A DNA stretch of 64,000 nt. It comes from Panorpa germanica (lineage: Eukaryota > Arthropoda > Insecta > Mecoptera > Panorpidae). The notes under the pieces are model-generated. The model ran no database searches. It saw nothing but the letters and a program-made list of their open reading frames with translations, and was not told the DNA's origin. The stretch lies in contig OY783221.1 of NCBI GenBank assembly GCA_963678705.1, positions 8,184,001 through 8,248,000 of the forward strand, written 5' to 3'. Shown in pieces: positions 35,950-47,285 of the stretch. Position 1 is the stretch's first letter. The number at the start of each line of letters is the position of its first letter. The position numbers and the translations under genes are program-made.

Positions 35950-37583
35950 TACAGAAAATTACTGACAATCCCGGACTATATCCAGTACAACTAGGAATAG
36001 CAACCAACATAAAAACATATTGGAAACTCATAAAAGTCATAAACTACGCACCTTTGATTGAAAAAAGTAAAAACATAAATCTACAAGCAGAAACATTTTT
36101 ACAAAAATATACATTAAAAATTGATAAAACACCATATAAAATATATCAAACTACTGTTAATGAAAATACTAAACGAATAGAACAAATTGTTAATGAAATA
36201 TTTACTACACCTATTAATCGCATTAAAAGATCAATAGAACCACTAGGAAATATAATTAAAATTATATCAGGAAACCTAGATGCCGAAGATGGTAGAAGAT
36301 ATGACAATGCTATAAAACAAATGCAATTAAATACAAATGCACAAAACAAGAACATAAATCAACTAACATCATTAATGGAAAAAGCCGGAGAAAAACATCA
36401 ACGTGCTATAAAAAATATTAATGAAAATCAAATACATATGGAGAAAATAATAAATCAATTACTGGAATCAAAACGACAGATCGCTACTCAGTTTGATCGA
36501 GTAAATAAAGAAGATGAAATAAAATCTATATTTGAACAAATAATAATGCTTCAACAATCTATCATCAACGAATTTAATACAATAGAAGAAGCAGTAACAT
36601 TCCTAAGAATTGAGACTTTCCATCCTGCTATTTGCTCTCCAGAAGAACTAAGAAAAGAAATTAATTTGATACAACGAAGAATAACAGATAAATATGTAAT
36701 ACCCTATTCAGACGAATTGAGTAAACTAGATAAATTAATCCAAGCTGATGCATACATCACTAATTATGAAATAAAAATGATAATTAAAATACCTTTGATA
36801 ACCAATCAAAAATACCAATATTTCCACCTCTATTCAGTTCCTATGAAATATAAAAATCAACCCCATTTCCAATTGATTATCCCTTCCGCAAGATACTTGT
36901 TAATATCAGAAACAGACTATCTTCAAAGCGATAAGAAATGCCGACAAATAACAACGGAGGAATTCATATGCAACATAGAAGAAAAGAAATGGATAGACCA
37001 CACACCCTGTGAAGTACAGCTTGTAAGACAACTGGAAAACCCTACATGTGATGTACATACCTTCGCAAACTACACTGAAGCTATTCAAGCCATCAATGAA
37101 AACTCATGGATATTATCTAGCCCCAAACAGATTAAAACTACCTTAAAAAGTCAAGATACATCATCAATCTTTGTACTAGAAGGAAGTTACTTAATAACTT
37201 TGCCCAATAAATGTCAATTAATTAATGAACATTTTGAATTAATTCCACAAATAAATAATTTAAAAACAACAATTAAGGTAAAAACTGCAATGTTAAAATA
37301 CAATTTTAACACTACTCAAAAACTTCCAATACAACATTTAAATTTAAAGCACGTAAACCTTGACGACTTTAAATCTATATCTAATCAATATAATAAATTA
37401 CCCATACTAACCAATATAGATATAAAACATAAAATACATACCAATACTAATACTATTGTAATAATTTTAATCATTATTATAATTATATGTATACTAGTAT
37501 ATAAGCTATATTTAAAGAAAAAGAAAAATCAAATATTGAAAGAAATTAATAAAACAGAGGTAATACAATTGGAAGAAAATTAA
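35918..37583 (+). CDS. env: Errantivirus Env glycoprotein (exon 2)
   Basis: The open frame runs from 35895 and no ATG precedes its conserved region, so it needs the spliced leader exon. Together they give about 564 residues. A furin-type site RIKR lies at 36219-36230 (about residue 111), followed by a fusion-peptide-like segment with the GNLDAED block that errantiviral Env shares with baculovirus F proteins. A long, largely helical, Asn/Lys/Ile-rich ectodomain with several Cys follows. An Ile-rich membrane span lies at about 37455-37503, then a basic tail of about 25 residues. The likely role is cell-to-cell or germline entry of particles. No stop interrupts it. It overlaps the end of pol by 32 nt. 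Confidence 0.88.
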
Positions 37584-37605
37584 CTCCAAAGATAATTTTC
37601 TATCT

Positions 37606-37616
37606 AGGTTAGGAGG
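37606..37616 (+). promoter_or_regulatory. Errantivirus polypurine tract
   Basis: AGGTTAGGAGG abuts the 3' LTR, where the plus-strand DNA primer is formed. It is interrupted by two T residues but otherwise purine. Confidence 0.65.
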
Positions 37617-38087
37617 AGTTAACTATACCCTAATTACTACATCATCATTATTGCATCATATTGCGCAATAGATAAAGTAAACTGTTACTATTTAAAATAT
37701 AAATATTATTCACGAAATATATTTATATTTTAAAACACACGACAGCAACTAATAGTCATCAACTATTAGATGTCACCTTTGAAAGATAAAGTAAACTGTT
37801 ATAAATATTATTCACGAAATATACTTCCTGTGAAAAACACACGGCAACAACTAATAGTCATCAACTATTAGATGTCACCTTGGAACATCAATAAGAATAC
37901 AGTATAAAAACGGTATGAACTAAAGAAGAGGGGATGAGTCTTATTAGAACTCTGACAACAGAACTCGGCTACTCTGTTACAACAAACTATTTAACCATTG
38001 TATTATCGTTATAATCAAATAAATAATTTGTATTCAAAATAAATTAAGTATTTTTTTTGTGTTAAGTATCGTTCCCAAAACTTAACT
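37617..38087 (+). repeat. Errantivirus 3' LTR
   Basis: This copy is 471 bp and indistinguishable by eye from 30218-30688. It supplies the polyadenylation signals for the element at 38018 and 38038. The sequence beyond it is BEL/Pao coding DNA starting with target copy CGCG. Confidence 0.95.
38018..38043 (+). terminator. Errantivirus polyadenylation signals
   Basis: Two AATAAA hexamers in the 3' LTR (at 38018 and 38038, equivalent to 30619 and 30639 in the 5' LTR) lie before a T-rich run. They should direct 3' end formation of the element's RNAs. Confidence 0.6.
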
Positions 38088-38091
38088 CGCG
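38088..38091. repeat. Errantivirus target-site duplication, right
   Basis: CGCG follows the 3' LTR. Removing the element and one copy restores BEL/Pao codon phase, which independently confirms a 4-bp duplication. Confidence 0.9.
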
Positions 38092-41000
38092 CAAGTCTAC
38101 CACCTACACGGAGAATTCCTATGGAGTCGAGAAACGGGCTAAGAGGTATTAATCGACTGTTATCCTGAATAGCTATCCCCTTTTTTAAACGATTAATTTC
38201 TACTGAAAACGAGGATCCTTGAACCATTTTAATTATCGTTTCGCGGGCTGTTGCCATTTCCGAAAGCGATAAGCAGCCATAAGTTCGCGGTGAATCCTTG
38301 CATCTTGAATTGTTAATGAACCGGAGAATGTATGCAACAATACGGGTCGTTTTGCCCAGCGAGGAGTACCTGTCAATCAACTCAAACCCTCGCAATTGTA
38401 ATTTCAAGCAGGTGTAATAAGTAGGCGCGTTTGCCTTTACATCAGGAAGCTCAATGCTAGCTAAAATTGTTTTGGGCCATGAGCTCTGAGGTTCTAATAG
38501 CCATGACGGACCATGCTGCCACAGTTTTCCGGAAATAAACTCCGATGGAAGCTGACCTCGAGAAACTAGATCCGCGGGGTTGTCAAGTGAAGCAATGTGT
38601 CGCCAATGACACGTGGCGGTTAATCGTTGTACTTCGGCGACGCGGTTAGAGACAAATGTTTTTAGGCGATGCGGATAAGTGTTGATCCAATGCAATGCTA
38701 TCGTGGAGTCACACCACAAGAAAAGGTCGTCTATGGTAATTAACAGCGCGGTTTTTACCGTTTCAACAAGCCGAGCAAGTAATAAGGCGCCACAGAGCTC
38801 CAAACGTGGTAGTGAAATGGAACTTACTGGAGCCACTCGCGACTTAGAGCAAATAAGTTGAACGTGGACCCTATCGTTTTTATCTATGGATCGTAGGTAA
38901 ATACATGCGCCATACGCCTTCTCGCTAGCATCACAAAACCCATGTAATTGAATATTTTTTGATTCAGCTACAGTGATGCAGCGTTTGAACCGCGGTGACT
39001 CGAGTAACGGAAGCTGGTCACGAAACGTTGACCACAAAGTATGTATATCTACTGGAATAGCTTCATCCCAGGCTACCCCTAATTTCCATAACACTTGCAT
39101 AACTATTTTCGCATACACTATTACCGGACCCAGAAGACCCAGCGGATCAAATAATTGAGCTATTTGACTTAAGATGGAACGTTTATTTACTGCGGTAATC
39201 TTACTGCTATTTACACTGTAGAAAATCTGATCCTCCCTAGCATTCCAGTGAATACCTAGGGCCTTGATTGTCATATCAGGATCCAGTGACATGTGAGTAG
39301 CATTGTCATTTTCATCGCAGCTGTAAACGAGAGATGGATCATTTGACGCCCATTTTCTCAAGTTAAACCCACCCCTTTTAGTGATGCAATTCAATTCATC
39401 TCGTAAAGCCTCTGCTTCTTGTCGCGTGTTTGCGCCTGTTAGTAAGTCGTCCACATAAAAATCGTGCCTTAACGCCTTAGCAGCGCGAGGATAAGCATGA
39501 TCCTCGTCCTCTGCGAGCTGGTGCAACGATCGGATTGACAGATAAGAAGCACATGCAGTGCCATAGGTAGCGGTATTTAGCGCGTAAATTTTTATTGGAT
39601 CTGATGGCTTGCTACGAAATAAAATTTTTTGATAACGCGTATCTTCAGGATGCACCTGAATTTGGCGGTACATTTTCTCAATGTCTGCCGTAAGTACAAA
39701 TGGGTGCGACCGATAGCGAATGAGAATGTTGAATAAGTTATCTTGTAGTTTAGGACCGACGAGAAGCGAATCATTTAATGATATTCCGGTAGATGTTTTG
39801 GCAGAGCCGTCGAAAACTACCCGAGTTTTAGTTGTAATACTGTCATATTTTATGACTGCGTGGTGAGGGAGATAAAAATCATGAGAATTATCTGACAGGT
39901 CGGCACTTGACATATGACCCAGCTCTAAATATTCCTGTAAAAATGCATTGTAATTATTGCGCGTAATAGAATCTTTGAGAAGACGCTTCTCAAGAGAATG
40001 AAACCGCCGCAGTGCTGCATCATAAGAATTCCCAAGTTTTAATTTATTTTCATTAAACGGCAATCGAACCATGTATCGGCCTGTAGAATCCCTGGTGGTG
40101 TGTAACTTGTAGTGCTCTTCACACAACCTTTCGTCTGGAGACAAGACCTTAACAGGAGGTAACTCCTCGATCTCCCAGAATCGCGTAAGGTTATAATCGT
40201 TAGGCTGGCTGCTAAATGCAAGATGGCAAGACACGGAGGGTCGTTTAACTAATTGATTCACGCTCCCTGCGACGACCCATCCAAGCTGTGTCTTTTGGAG
40301 TACGGCATCCGGATAATTTTTTAACTGTATTTGGCCTACGCTTAATAGTTTGTAAAATAAATTGACACCTATCAAGGCATCTACGCTCGATGGTTTACAG
40401 AATTCCGGATCCGCAAGTGCAATATTTTTTGGAATTTCAAACTGCGAGGGATTTATATGCGCCGACGGCATTGCCTTACTTATGCTTGGAACTATAAGAA
40501 ATTCTATGTTTTTCGAGAATTTATTAAAACGCGATTTAATAGTAGCACGGGTGCTGTATTTAATGTTAGTGCATAGGTCATCGACTCCGCTGACCGAAAT
40601 GTTGACTTCAGTACGTTTCAGCGCTAAAAACTTAGCCGTGGCTTCCGTAATGAAATGAGCCTGAGAACCAGCGTCTAAGAAGACTCTACAAGTTTTTGTA
40701 ACGCCTTCTGGATTTGCCAGATCCACTACGGCAGTGGCTAACAAGACTTCTGACGATACGCGAGCATGCAAATTTACACTAGATCTAGGCATCTCCGAAT
40801 GAGATGCTGTTTCTGTTGGAATATTATTAGACGAAGATGAAGGTTTATTGAAGTGAAGAAGCGTGTGATGTCGTTGTTTACATTTGTGACACGTGCCAGA
40901 AGTGCACTTGGAGACAGAGTGACCCTCGCGCAGACAATTAATGCACCAGTTACTCTTTCTTGCTAGTTCATATCGAGCAAAAGGATCTAACGATATGAAT

Positions 41001-42181
41001 TGTTCACAATTGCTGATGTAATGATTGCTACCTTGACAATGAATACAATTACGCTTTTGGGTTACCGTGGTCGCAAAGACTTGCCTTGAGTGGCCGGTAT
41101 CTCGACCCTTACCTCTTGAACGATTAAACTGAGGATTTACCGATTGAGGGACTACTTGAGCTCGCATACTTTCGAAATTAGCTCGCTTTGTTAAAAAGGC
41201 AATCATCTGGTCGATGGTGGGCTTGGCCAAGGTGCAATAATGCTCTTCCCACAGTTCACGAACGTGCTCATGTAATTTGTCGCGAAGAATAACAATTAAT
41301 AACGAATCCCAAGAATCAACAGGTTCTCCTAGAGTTTTTAAAACACGTAAATTCTTCTGTACATGATCGATAAACGATCGCGTAGAGAAGTTGTTTGAAA
41401 CTGCCGGTGTATTAAGTAGCGATTTAATATATTTTTCTTTTATAATTTGTCTATTATCATATCGTTCTTTTAATAACTTCCACGCTAATTCATAATTCTG
41501 AGATGACGATTCAATGGAGGCAATAACCTCTTTCGCTTCACCCCTCAGACAATCTTTTAAATAAATTAGTTTGCGAACTGTGGGTAAAGTGTTATCGTCA
41601 TCGACCAAGGAGTTAAACAGGTCACAAAATCCTAACCAAGTATCAAATGACCCGTCGAATGTTGGCAAATGAATAGTTGGTAAAGGTGCTTTATTCCTAA
41701 AATTTGTATTGTGCCCGGCTAATTGATTACTATGCACGGGTGGTGAACTATTCAATTGATTTTGGGTCTGAGGACTGTTGCTCAATGATTCTAGGCCTTG
41801 ATTATACGTTGATAATACCGGTGTTCCCATGATACTACTTGCCGTGCATACCCTAGAACCAGATGGGTTGGGCGAATTTGTTTTTTGCGAATCTAAAATT
41901 TTAGTGGCCTTAGCGCATGCATTCCAATACTGCTCCTCGAACTCATCTCTATATTGATGCTGTTCCTCCGGAACACATCCCTCCTCATCCGCTACCAATA
42001 AGTCTATCTCGTCTTGATATGCTAAGAACTTTTCACGCGTTTGCTTTATCTCGTCGTATTTACTTTTTAACATACAAGAATACTCTTCAGAATCATTATT
42101 TAGAAGGTTCACGAATGATGTTAGAGCTCGTTTTGCAGTCGCGCGTTTGATCTTTAAAAGTCTAACTTGCCCTTCTGCCAT
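38088..42181 (-). CDS. BEL/Pao gag-protease-RT-RNase H polyprotein, 5' part
   Basis: This frame starts at ATG 42181 and stays open to the errantivirus insertion, giving about 1,364 residues. The first 340 or so residues are Gag, including a DUF1759-like region from about residue 165. Zinc-knuckle motifs of CX2CX4HX4C form lie at residues 379-392 and 413-426, followed by a CX2C-His cluster near 431. The aspartic protease has DAGSQ at 503-507. The reverse transcriptase has YVDD at 909-912. RNase H has CDAS with its Asp at 1084, then conserved LPRLELCGA and LWCDS blocks. After the insertion the reading frame runs on into the errantivirus LTR for about 22 foreign residues and stops. The remainder of the frame is at 29001-30213, so integrase is cut off. 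The family makes virus-like particles and copies itself through RNA. Confidence 0.93.
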
Positions 42182-42595
42182 TATTAATTAATCGGAATTT
42201 GTTTAAAGTAAAAATATGTATGCTAGGATAATTGGCCAATTGGGAAAATAGGATGAGTAATTGATCGGAATTAAATGAGTGCTAAGGATTATTGGTGAAT
42301 CACCTGACTTACTTGATCACGTTGATGTATTGTTCTGCATCCGCAGTGAAGACGATTTGAAGTTTCAATGAAGAACGGCACTCCGGTTAAGATTATACAA
42401 ATGTTGATGTGTTATTTGTATAATTCTTTGCATAAAAAATGTTTGATTGCACACGATTGATGTAGTTGTTTCTACTATCTGATTATTCTGCTCACGAGAA
42501 TACACACTTGTTGTAGTTATTGATAATGACTGCGCAATTGCAGGTAACACAAATGAACTGATTACTATCACGGTTCACTGTTCACTATCTGGCTA
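42182..42595 (-). other. BEL/Pao 5' untranslated leader
   Basis: About 414 bp separate the primer-binding site from the gag-pol start codon at 42181. No long frame or repeat is visible apart from a short TTCACTGTTCACTAT-type direct repeat near the primer site. The packaging signal should lie here by analogy, but I cannot point to it. Confidence 0.6.
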
Positions 42596-42606
42596 TCGAA
42601 GGACCA
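42596..42606 (-). promoter_or_regulatory. BEL/Pao primer-binding site, tRNA-Tyr type
   Basis: One base inside the 5' LTR the minus strand reads TGGTCCTTCGA, complementary to the 3' end of a tRNA ending TCGAAGGACCA. That is the acceptor arm plus CCA of eukaryotic tRNA-Tyr as I recall it. After 11 matching bases the sequence leaves the expected complement and instead resembles the 5' end of the same tRNA (see findings). Confidence 0.7.
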
Positions 42607-42607
42607 A

Positions 42608-42987
42608 TGTTTGAATCGCGATTATTTTACCGCGATTTATTTTTGCGAGGATGTACGATGATGATGTCGAATTATGTGAAGAAAAAACCACGAATATTTT
42701 TTAGTTTAAATTAAATTGATTTATTAGGAATTATCAACTACACTCAACGGTGCCAATGAAAGCAATGTCTTTGTTCGCCGAATATAAAAGTTAAAGTCAA
42801 TAGTAAAAATTAAAATAAACATAAAAACAATGGAATCAAATTACAAGGTTAACAGCACAAGCCTTAGACTAAGAAATGAATACAAAATTTACAATTAATT
42901 TACATTTATAACAAAAAAAACTAAAATTAAAGAACCAATGTGGTCCATCAGCTTGTTCTGTCTATTAAAAACTTATAGTACGCAACA
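42608..42987 (-). repeat. BEL/Pao 5' LTR
   Basis: This 380-bp LTR matches the one at 28595-28974 base for base by eye. On the minus strand it is the upstream LTR and should hold promoter and polyadenylation signals. An AATAAA-type signal reads on the minus strand at 42720-42725. The end next to the coding region carries a short inverted repeat, AATCGCG and CGCGATT, about 10 nt apart. It is followed outside by target copy AACTC (42988-42992). Confidence 0.95.
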
Positions 42988-42992
42988 AACTC
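42988..42992. repeat. BEL/Pao target-site duplication, right
   Basis: AACTC directly follows the LTR end at 42987 and matches 28590-28594. This shows that the whole 28595-42987 block entered as one element and has not recombined with another copy. Confidence 0.9.
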
Positions 42993-45427
42993 TTATAAAC
43001 AACAATATAAGTCTTGATTCAAATTGGAGAATCTAGTAGAAGCCTTAGCCGATGAAGAAATAACGCCGGTGTCTTGTCTTCTAATTCTAACACAGTTCCA
43101 ATACAAAATAATTACGTTATATGTGGGTGTTTGTAAAAGTGTCATAGATGAAGTTTACATCTATCGCGATTGTTCATTTGAGCTCTAAAAGCTGTTACCT
43201 GAACCACGAAGGCCAAGTGGGACTAGTTAGAAAAAGAAAGGAGAACGCAGCTATTCATGAAGGAATAGTAATCAATATAGCGTTATTTAGCTACGAAACG
43301 TTTACAAGCTACATCTGCTTAATAGAACATAATAGTAACTGGTAAAATAGACGAAAACCAGTAATATTTAATGAATTTGTACCACTTTTAACTTGTATGA
43401 AGCAACATGCAATAGAGGAACACTAAAAACTTTTATTAATAAAGCAACTCCATAATTTTTTTCAAAGATTTTATTCAAATTTCAATACTTTTTCATCTAG
43501 AAAAAATTTACTGTTGCTTATGTATATTTTTATTAGACCGTAAAGAGTTATAATTTTTAAAAGTAAAAGTTATAATTTTTTGGAGTGGTCAATTCACCCC
43601 TAAAATCTGTCAAATTGTGGTGGCATTTGGAGAAAACATACTTTACATAATTTCCATAATTTAATAACCCTTTTATGTTTAGCGATGACAGAATAAATTC
43701 AAAATAAACTGTCCTAAAACTTGAGGTCGTAGAAATTATTCTGAGAAAGAAAACATTTCTTTCAGCTCTTTCAGAACATTAAATATTCCACTCATCCATT
43801 TGCACTGCAAGACCTCAAGACCGCTCTGGGTCACCTGGAATTTTCCATTTAGTAACAAATACCGCGAAAGAGAACACGCAGGAAAGTGGTTTCTTTTGGG
43901 AAAGGTGTTGTTTATTGAAAATATTCCTTGCAATCTTTGCAAGGACTAAGTGGCTGGGTCTCCTATACTTCTGTAGAGTTTGGAGAGAAGAATATCACGA
44001 TAATTGGGCATAATTCGAAAAATTAACATTGTACAACATGTATGAAATACTGTTTGTTTACTTTTGCAGTATCGTAAATAAAAAAAAAACAAAAAGTTGA
44101 ACGTGAAATCTTTCATCTCGCCAATAAATACAAACGTATAATATTAGCCCGGGGCCCGGGGGCGAAATGGCGGATGAAGTCGTCTGACCGGTTTTCATCG
44201 TTTGGTTGTGGTTTTAAGTTAAGTTCGACCGATTGAAAGTCAAAAGCAAATTGCGAATTGCAAATTGTGTTTACGCGGGATGTGGATGTGAGTTTTGTTG
44301 TATTCCAGTTCGACGCATCATAAAATTGCCAAGAGACATCGTCATTGGTTAGGGATTGAGAAGGAAGAAACGAGAAGGGACGTCGAGTAGACGTCGCGCC
44401 GTCCTTACCACGACCCAACTTGTTTAAAGTTTAGTGCGCAGCAATACTCACTCCATACGTCATCATCACTTGTAAATACTCATCTGCTAAAAATACTTTT
44501 TGGGTTATTTTATTTGGGTATATTCGTAGTATACGATATTTCGTTGTAACTTTATCTGAGTGGTTTATTTTTATGCTGGAGATGAACGGAACGGGAAAAA
44601 GAAAAAAAGGGTTAAAAATTATAAATACTACATGTTGATATTCGAAGACAAACACTCGAATTAGCATCAAAATAAGACGCACTTATTTTTTAAAATAGGC
44701 AATCGTAGCAAACGCTTTTTTCGCTTTTTGTTGAGGAAGGCGTTTGGATCTGAAATAGCAAATGGAATATAAGCCAGATCGCGTCATAAGTCAAATGCAT
44801 ATACATTTTTGGTCTAATTCTGAAGTAAACTGCAGATCTGCTTGCAATTTTATATGCATATTCCTATATATATACAAATTATAGAAATATTAGACTTTTC
44901 GATTAGATTATTTGTCAAAAATTGTAATTTTGTTAAAATTTATCATCGAATATGAAATAGAAGTCTTAGGCATAAATAAATATGTTAAAAAATCTTTTTA
45001 AAAACCAACTGTTCATAAAACCATATATCTTTGCCTAGATCTACAAATGTACTAAGATAGGTATAAGAGATATATGTATATTAAGATATAAGATAGTTAT
45101 TAGAAAGATATAAGGCGGTTAGTTTTCATGCGAATCTCGGTTTTGCAAATTAGTTTACTGTGTACTTTTATTGCATAAACTTTAATATTACATAAAAAAT
45201 TAACTTTCATTGTATAAATCATTTAATTTTAAAGTTCGACAAGTCTATTTTGAAAATGAAAATTTCATCTATCGATAGACGAAAATTAAAATGGATTTCT
45301 AATCCGAATAAGCCTATAACTCACAATTGTTAATTTTGGGATTGTTTAAGTTAGTAAGTGAAGCAATTGTTATTTTATAGTGAAATTACATAACCCAATG
45401 AAATACGAAACGTAAAAATTGTAGGAT

Positions 45428-45483
45428 AATAAGTTCGTAGGATTTTTTATATGTCATCCTACGAACTTATTGAGTGATGTGCT
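45428..45483. mobile_element. Collapsed mariner-like element (two ends only)
   Basis: The 16-bp arms 45428-45443 and 45456-45471 are perfect inverted repeats (AATAAGTTCGTAGGAT and complement) around 12 nt. The right side continues TTGAGTGATGTGC, which matches in inverse the sequence at 18681-18713. The arms look like left and right ends of one transposon whose interior is deleted. Confidence 0.55.
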
Positions 45484-45710
45484 ATATATGTGCTCATAAA
45501 AATGGACTTGCTCGACTTTCAAAATAACCAGCTCATGTCTAGAATTATTATCCTGAATCCAATTTTATGGTAAGATATGGTAAGATTTCATTAGCATATT
45601 ATATGACGATTGTAAACATTTATAAAACAAAATTATTTCAAATTAATTACTAAATGTAAAATATAATCAAAACATCATCCAAATATCAAACACAAAACAT
45701 TATACTCTTT

Positions 45711-45730
45711 CTCTCTCTCTCTCTCTCTCT
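45711..45730. repeat. (CT)10 microsatellite
   Basis: Ten uninterrupted CT units in otherwise AT-rich DNA. Confidence 0.95.
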
Positions 45731-46179
45731 GCTTTTTGTGCTATCAAGTAAACCCCGATCCTTGTCTCCAAGTGCCACCAGATGATAAATATAGAACCTT
45801 GTAATTCAATTCGTACATATGTCAGTCAATGTGCATGTACAATTGCAATGTGTATGTATATGTAAATGTATTAGTGTAATAATTGTAATTATGTTAAAGA
45901 GAAGTCTCAATCATCTAGTAGATATTATTAACTAATTGGATATACTATATACAAAACGTTTTCTAACGTGCTGTTTCATCTTGCATAGTAGACTATCTAA
46001 TAAGTAGAATGGGACAGCATGAAAGTGAAGAAAGTTTATAGGAGTGACTACGAATAAGGGTCCCAATTATTACTCATAAATTATAACCAGCAAAAACTCT
46101 TTTAAGTTGAATAGAAGTCATTTTATTATAGTCATATTATCATATTACAAAAGTAACTTAAGAAGCAACTAATATTTCT

Positions 46180-46560
46180 ACTAGTTGGCCAATATATTCC
46201 TGCCTTCTACCCATCCTTGTTCTGGTCCCATCCATCATCTTCTTTTTCTGCGCCCTGTGAACAATTTTTCTACATTTCTTTTCCTGTCTATCTTCCTTTC
46301 ACATTCTCTTTCATACATTCAAGCGTTTTCTCAGCTTTCCCGTCTTCCCAAGATCTGGTTCCTTAATACTCGTTTCACATAAGGTTCCATCCTTTTCCTC
46401 TGCTGTATCTTCAGTTACTTTTCTTTCAATTCTGCATCCGCACTTCTTCCTTATTTACCTCTTCTACGACTGAAAGGATCGGCCTTTCTTAATCTTTTCT
46501 TTACAACCCCTCCAACTCTCCCTGAAACTCCTTCCTAATCTCCTCACTTATTAGTTTCAG
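46180..46560 (-). mobile_element. Possible LINE tail remnant, copy 5
   Basis: The minus strand is purine-rich with short frames resembling the SWEDGKAEKTLECMKE part of the tail and an IYWPTS end like GQLLK. It is badly decayed. It could also be an unrelated purine-rich tract. Confidence 0.35.
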
Positions 46561-47035
46561 TGGCAACTAACATATACATAACTTATTTCAGATTAATATA
46601 ATTAGTTAAAACCGCAAATCAGTTCATCAGTTTATTAAAATTTAGATAGCTGCTAATCATAATCAGTAATTACAACTACATATATTTAAGACCACTAATT
46701 TCTTCAAGTTACTAGTAATTTCATAAGTCATAAGTCATTCGTGAGTCATAAATTAGTACGTTGTGCGTCTTTTATTTCACCTTTAAAATATACATTACAA
46801 TGTATTGTGGTGGATATAACAGTCCAGTTCAAAACATAATAAGTAAAAGCAAAAAAAAAACTTCACCTTTAATTAGCAATTCATTATCATTACAACAACA
46901 AACAACTTGAAAAGCAAACAAGAACAAAGTTCAAAGTTAGTAAACATATTTGTAAAAATTACAAAAAAAATAGAGTAGTGTTACACGCGAAGGTAACTGC
47001 TAAATTTAAGAAGGCCAGAGTACACATAGAGGTAA

Positions 47036-47285
47036 AGAAAATTGTATGATTGCAAGATTTAGGCTAGAAAATGAAGAAAGAGGAAGCAAATATTTGATGA
47101 GAGATAAAGAGAAAGCATGTGTGGGGGACTGAAAGAAATACTGGAGCACATGAGGAACACGTGTAGTGAGAGAGTACAAAGCAGGATGATTCTCAAAGAA
47201 CTGTTGCTAGTGAAGAGAGAAGGAAGAAGATAAATGGTAGAAGTACGACAAAAGGTGAAGAAGGAAAACAAGGAACATTGAAAAG
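47036..47285 (+). mobile_element. LINE tail remnant, copy 6
   Basis: This encodes a broken version of the tail: IARFRLENEERGSKYL, then a frameshift, then EILEHMRNTCSERV. It lies about 100 bp upstream of copy 2 in the same orientation but is much older, so it is a separate insertion. Confidence 0.65.

Larger units (their letters stand above)
30218..38087 (+). mobile_element. Errantivirus (Ty3/gypsy-type, env-bearing) provirus
   Basis: This is a complete 7,870-bp insect endogenous retrovirus. It has 471-bp LTRs at both ends, starting AGTTAAC and ending TTAACT, a tRNA-Ser-type primer site, gag, pol and env frames without internal stops, and a purine tract before the 3' LTR. The 4-bp duplication CGCG (30214-30217 and 38088-38091) matches targets I recall for errantiviruses such as Tirant and ZAM. 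The LTRs appear identical, so insertion is very recent. It sits inside the BEL/Pao frame in the opposite orientation. The sense strand is strongly A-rich. Layout and primer site place it near the 17.6/297/ZAM/Tom group; closer placement needs alignment. Confidence 0.95.
28595..42987 (-). mobile_element. BEL/Pao LTR retrotransposon, interrupted
   Basis: This is a complete BEL/Pao element read on the minus strand: 5' LTR (42608-42987), primer-binding site, one gag-pol frame, 3' LTR (28595-28974). The 5-bp duplication AACTC lies at 28590-28594 and 42988-42992. The LTRs begin TG and end CA on the plus strand. Both are 380 bp and I find no difference by eye, which suggests a young insertion. Without the inner errantivirus and one target copy the element is about 6,519 bp. 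Its coding region is visibly richer in G and C than the surrounding DNA. Assignment rests on the DAG protease, YVDD reverse transcriptase, BEL-type integrase and C-terminal DUF5641-like region. The inserted errantivirus separates the integrase from the rest, so this copy cannot make a full polyprotein. Confidence 0.95.
42993..46179. other. Intergenic or intronic, no gene seen
   Basis: A CpG-rich islet at 44148-44410 begins CCCGGGGCCCGGGGGCG and contains GACGTCGAGTAGACGTCG. It could be a promoter or first exon of a host gene, but no start, splice pattern or domain supports one. Confidence 0.55.

Noticed and set aside
36054-37583. Env starting at 36054
   Set aside because: That codon is TTG, and the conserved Env sequence is open upstream to 35895. 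A spliced leader start fits better.
44113-44418. 101-residue minus-strand frame over the CpG-rich islet
   Set aside because: No domain, splice signal or conservation evidence; composition alone explains the open frame.
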